Source: Paucimonas sp. (GTDB lineage: Bacteria > Pseudomonadota > Gammaproteobacteria > Burkholderiales > Burkholderiaceae_D). Taken from it: a stretch of 6,925 nt of DNA. Positions 5,640 through 6,925 of this stretch are shown here, piece by piece. Position 1 is the first letter of the stretch. The number at the start of each line of letters is the position of its first letter. The position numbers were made by a program, and so were the translations under genes. The stretch is taken from NCBI GenBank assembly GCA_029266815.1, contig JAQSWC010000218.1:1-6925 (forward strand), given 5' to 3'. Below the pieces are notes generated by a model that saw only the letters and a program-made list of their open reading frames with translations, did not search any database and was not told the origin of the DNA.

Positions 5640-6348
5640 AAGAAAGCAGCGCCAACTGCTCTTCATTCAAATAGCACCACTCTCCTTCCTTCAGGCCAAG
5701 CGATGCCAGCGTCAACCCGCCGATGGCGACCCGCTCCAGTGCAGAGCAATGGTTTCCCGCCGCCGCCAGCATTCGTTTTACCTGGTGATACTTGCCCTGC
5801 TCCAGCACGATTTCCAGGCGATGCTCATCAAGCGCCTTGCAGCTTTGTGCAGCAAGCGGCGCAGGCTCATCGTGCAACTGCACGCCCGCCAATAGTCGTT
5901 CTACCAGCTCTGCCGTCACGGGATCATAAGTGGTGGCCACATAGAGTTTCGGCACATGCCGTTTCGGTGAAGACTGCGCATGGATGAAGGCACCGTCGTC
6001 TGAGAGCAGCAACAAGCCAGTCGTATCATGATCCAGCCTGCCCACAGGTTGAACGTCACGCCAGCCCAACTGCTCAGGCATCAATGTCAGCACCCCCGGA
6101 TGATGGCTGGGCTTGCGCGAACATTCGAAATTTGGCGGCTTGTTCAAGGCGATGTATACCTGCGCGCGGTAAGTCCATTCTTCGCCGAACAAGGTGAAGA
6201 CCAGGCCGTCGGTCTCAAGCTGCGCCTTGTAATCGGTCAGCACGTTTCCATTGATTGCGAACTCACCGTCCGCAATCAGCGCCCGGCAATATTTCCGTGT
6301 GCCGACGCCCTGCGATTGAAGAATGCGGTCCAGTGTTTGTTTGCTCAC
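5635..6348 (-). CDS. rsuA: RsuA-type 16S rRNA pseudouridine synthase
   Basis: The 237-residue product has an N-terminal S4-like RNA-binding region (about 1-50: LDRILQSQGVGTRKYCRALIADGEFAINGN) and a RsuA/RluB-family catalytic domain. The active-site motif is PVGRLDHDTTGLLLLSDDG (101-119), with the catalytic aspartate D106. The second conserved element, EQGKYHQVKRMLAAAGNH, spans 183-200. E. coli RsuA converts U516 of 16S rRNA to pseudouridine; the short length and lack of an extended tail favour RsuA over the 23S enzymes RluB/E/F. The start is GTG (6348) with only a weak AAGG about 11 bases upstream, and no better in-frame ATG is near. It follows the cyclophilin gene by 25 bp on the same strand, so the two may be co-transcribed. 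It converges on rsmI, another 16S rRNA modifier. Confidence 0.9.
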   Translation of the reverse strand: MSKQTLDRILQSQGVGTRKYCRALIADGEFAINGNVLTDYKAQLETDGLVFTLFGEEWTYRAQVYIALNKPPNFECSRKPSHHPGVLTLMPEQLGWRDVQPVGRLDHDTTGLLLLSDDGAFIHAQSSPKRHVPKLYVATTYDPVTAELVERLLAGVQLHDEPAPLAAQSCKALDEHRLEIVLEQGKYHQVKRMLAAAGNHCSALERVAIGGLTLASLGLKEGEWCYLNEEQLALLSS

Positions 6349-6373
6349 GATATAAGCAGCCTTGATGCGTCAA

Positions 6374-6925
6374 TCATCCTCTCGAGCACGAGAGGATGTA
6401 ATCCATTTCCGGGAAATTTTGCCTCAAATAGATCGCACCATCCGGAGCTTCGATGCGTGCCGGTTCAGGACCCTTGCCCCACGGCGGTATGTCGCCATAC
6501 GAGGTGTTGAAACGACTAACGACGTTCTGCATCGACTCGGCCGAGACATAGCCTATCGGCGTCTCCCAAGGCATGGTGCCGAGCGAACTCAGGTTGTCCC
6601 CCAGCGTGATGAACATGTGGGTGGCACGCGAATTGGGGCCGTTGCCGGCAAAGCTCACATAACCCCGTTTGAAATTGCGGAGCACGGGCAACTGCGAATC
6701 ATCTGGGATCGGCGCATAAGCTTTCGCTCCCGACCTTACAGGCACGGCGCCGAACTGGCAGAGAAAATTATCCACGCAGCGGAAGAACGGCACGTCACTG
6801 TAAAACCCGTCATCCACCAGTTCCAGGAAGCGCGCCGCGCCATTGGGGCTCCAGTTGCGCTCAACGATGATGTCGATATCGCCTTTGGTGGTTTTGCATG
6901 TGACCTTCGTGGGACGGACGTTCTG
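6374..6925 (-). CDS. Cyclophilin-type peptidyl-prolyl cis-trans isomerase, N-terminus outside window
   Basis: An open frame runs from the right edge for 183 residues; the true start lies beyond the window, so an apparent GTG start at 6817 should not be used. The visible part begins with KVTCKTTKGDIDIIVERNWSPNGAARFLELV-type sequence typical of the cyclophilin beta-barrel. FFRCVDNFLCQFG (visible residues 47-59) and KRGYVSFAGNGPNSRATHMFIT (86-107) follow. Aligned by eye with human cyclophilin A, R49, F54, Q57, A93 and F105 match the active-site R55, F60, Q63, A101 and F113. The W121 and H126 positions appear to be Ser and Met. This is unlike the short E. coli PpiA/PpiB type. It probably assists protein folding in the periplasm or cytoplasm; location cannot be judged without the N-terminus. 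rsuA follows 25 bp downstream. Confidence 0.85.
   Translation of the reverse strand, partial: QNVRPTKVTCKTTKGDIDIIVERNWSPNGAARFLELVDDGFYSDVPFFRCVDNFLCQFGAVPVRSGAKAYAPIPDDSQLPVLRNFKRGYVSFAGNGPNSRATHMFITLGDNLSSLGTMPWETPIGYVSAESMQNVVSRFNTSYGDIPPWGKGPEPARIEAPDGAIYLRQNFPEMDYILSCSRG
6375..6398 (-). repeat. Perfect 10-bp inverted repeat over the cyclophilin gene's last codons
   Basis: CATCCTCTCG (6375-6384) and CGAGAGGATG (6389-6398) pair exactly around the loop AGCA. The repeat encodes the last seven or so residues (ILSCSRG) and runs into the stop codon, just before rsuA. In RNA it would be a stable hairpin, but no T-run follows on the minus strand. It could be an imperfect terminator, an attenuating or processing structure, or a protein-binding palindrome. 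Confidence 0.6.

Noticed and set aside
5130..5666. Minus-strand open frame opposite rsmI
   Set aside because: rsmI on the plus strand has every family motif; the antisense product matches nothing I know.

Overview
The window looks like a betaproteobacterial chromosome, probably Burkholderiales and perhaps Oxalobacteraceae. I judge this from the moderately high GC, the protein sequences and the gene order; no rRNA or other marker gene is present to fix the genus. Most of it is the conserved neighbourhood known in E. coli as yraL(rsmI)-yraM(lpoA)-yraN-yraO(diaA)-yraP(dolP). It carries 16S rRNA modification (RsmI), a peptidoglycan-synthase activator (LpoA-like), a nuclease-like UPF0102 protein (YraN), a SIS-domain sugar-phosphate isomerase (GmhA/DiaA-like) and an outer-membrane BON-domain lipoprotein (DolP).

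Layout: 101-628 (-) TlpA-type membrane-anchored thioredoxin; 724-1353 (-) DolP-like lipoprotein; 1346-1939 (-) GmhA/DiaA-like isomerase overlapping dolP by 8 bp; 1940-2200 regulatory DNA between divergent genes; 2201-3091 (+) a CAP/SCP-domain lipoprotein with a chitin-binding-like N-terminal module and a 52-residue Thr-Pro linker encoded by two pure hexanucleotide arrays; 3104-3133 a strong hairpin; 3220-3588 (-) yraN; 3585-4677 (-) an lpoA-like gene broken by a frameshift and probably a small deletion; 4743-5627 (+) rsmI; 5635-6348 (-) rsuA-like pseudouridine synthase, convergent with rsmI; 6374-6925 (-) a divergent cyclophilin-type peptidyl-prolyl isomerase whose start lies outside the window.

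Two things stand out. First, the CAP lipoprotein gene sits inside the yra cluster on the opposite strand and separates lpoA-yraN from gmhA-dolP, so gmhA needs its own promoter (a candidate is visible). Second, the lpoA-like reading frame is interrupted, while the E. coli-like arrangement and the 4-bp overlap with yraN remain. The other genes appear intact. Envelope functions dominate: disulfide reduction outside the inner membrane, outer-membrane lipoproteins, heptose or related sugar-phosphate metabolism, and peptidoglycan-synthase activation. Two 16S rRNA modifiers lie on the right. I saw no tRNA, rRNA, CRISPR array, insertion sequence or phage gene. No stretch over 300 bp lacks a gene.
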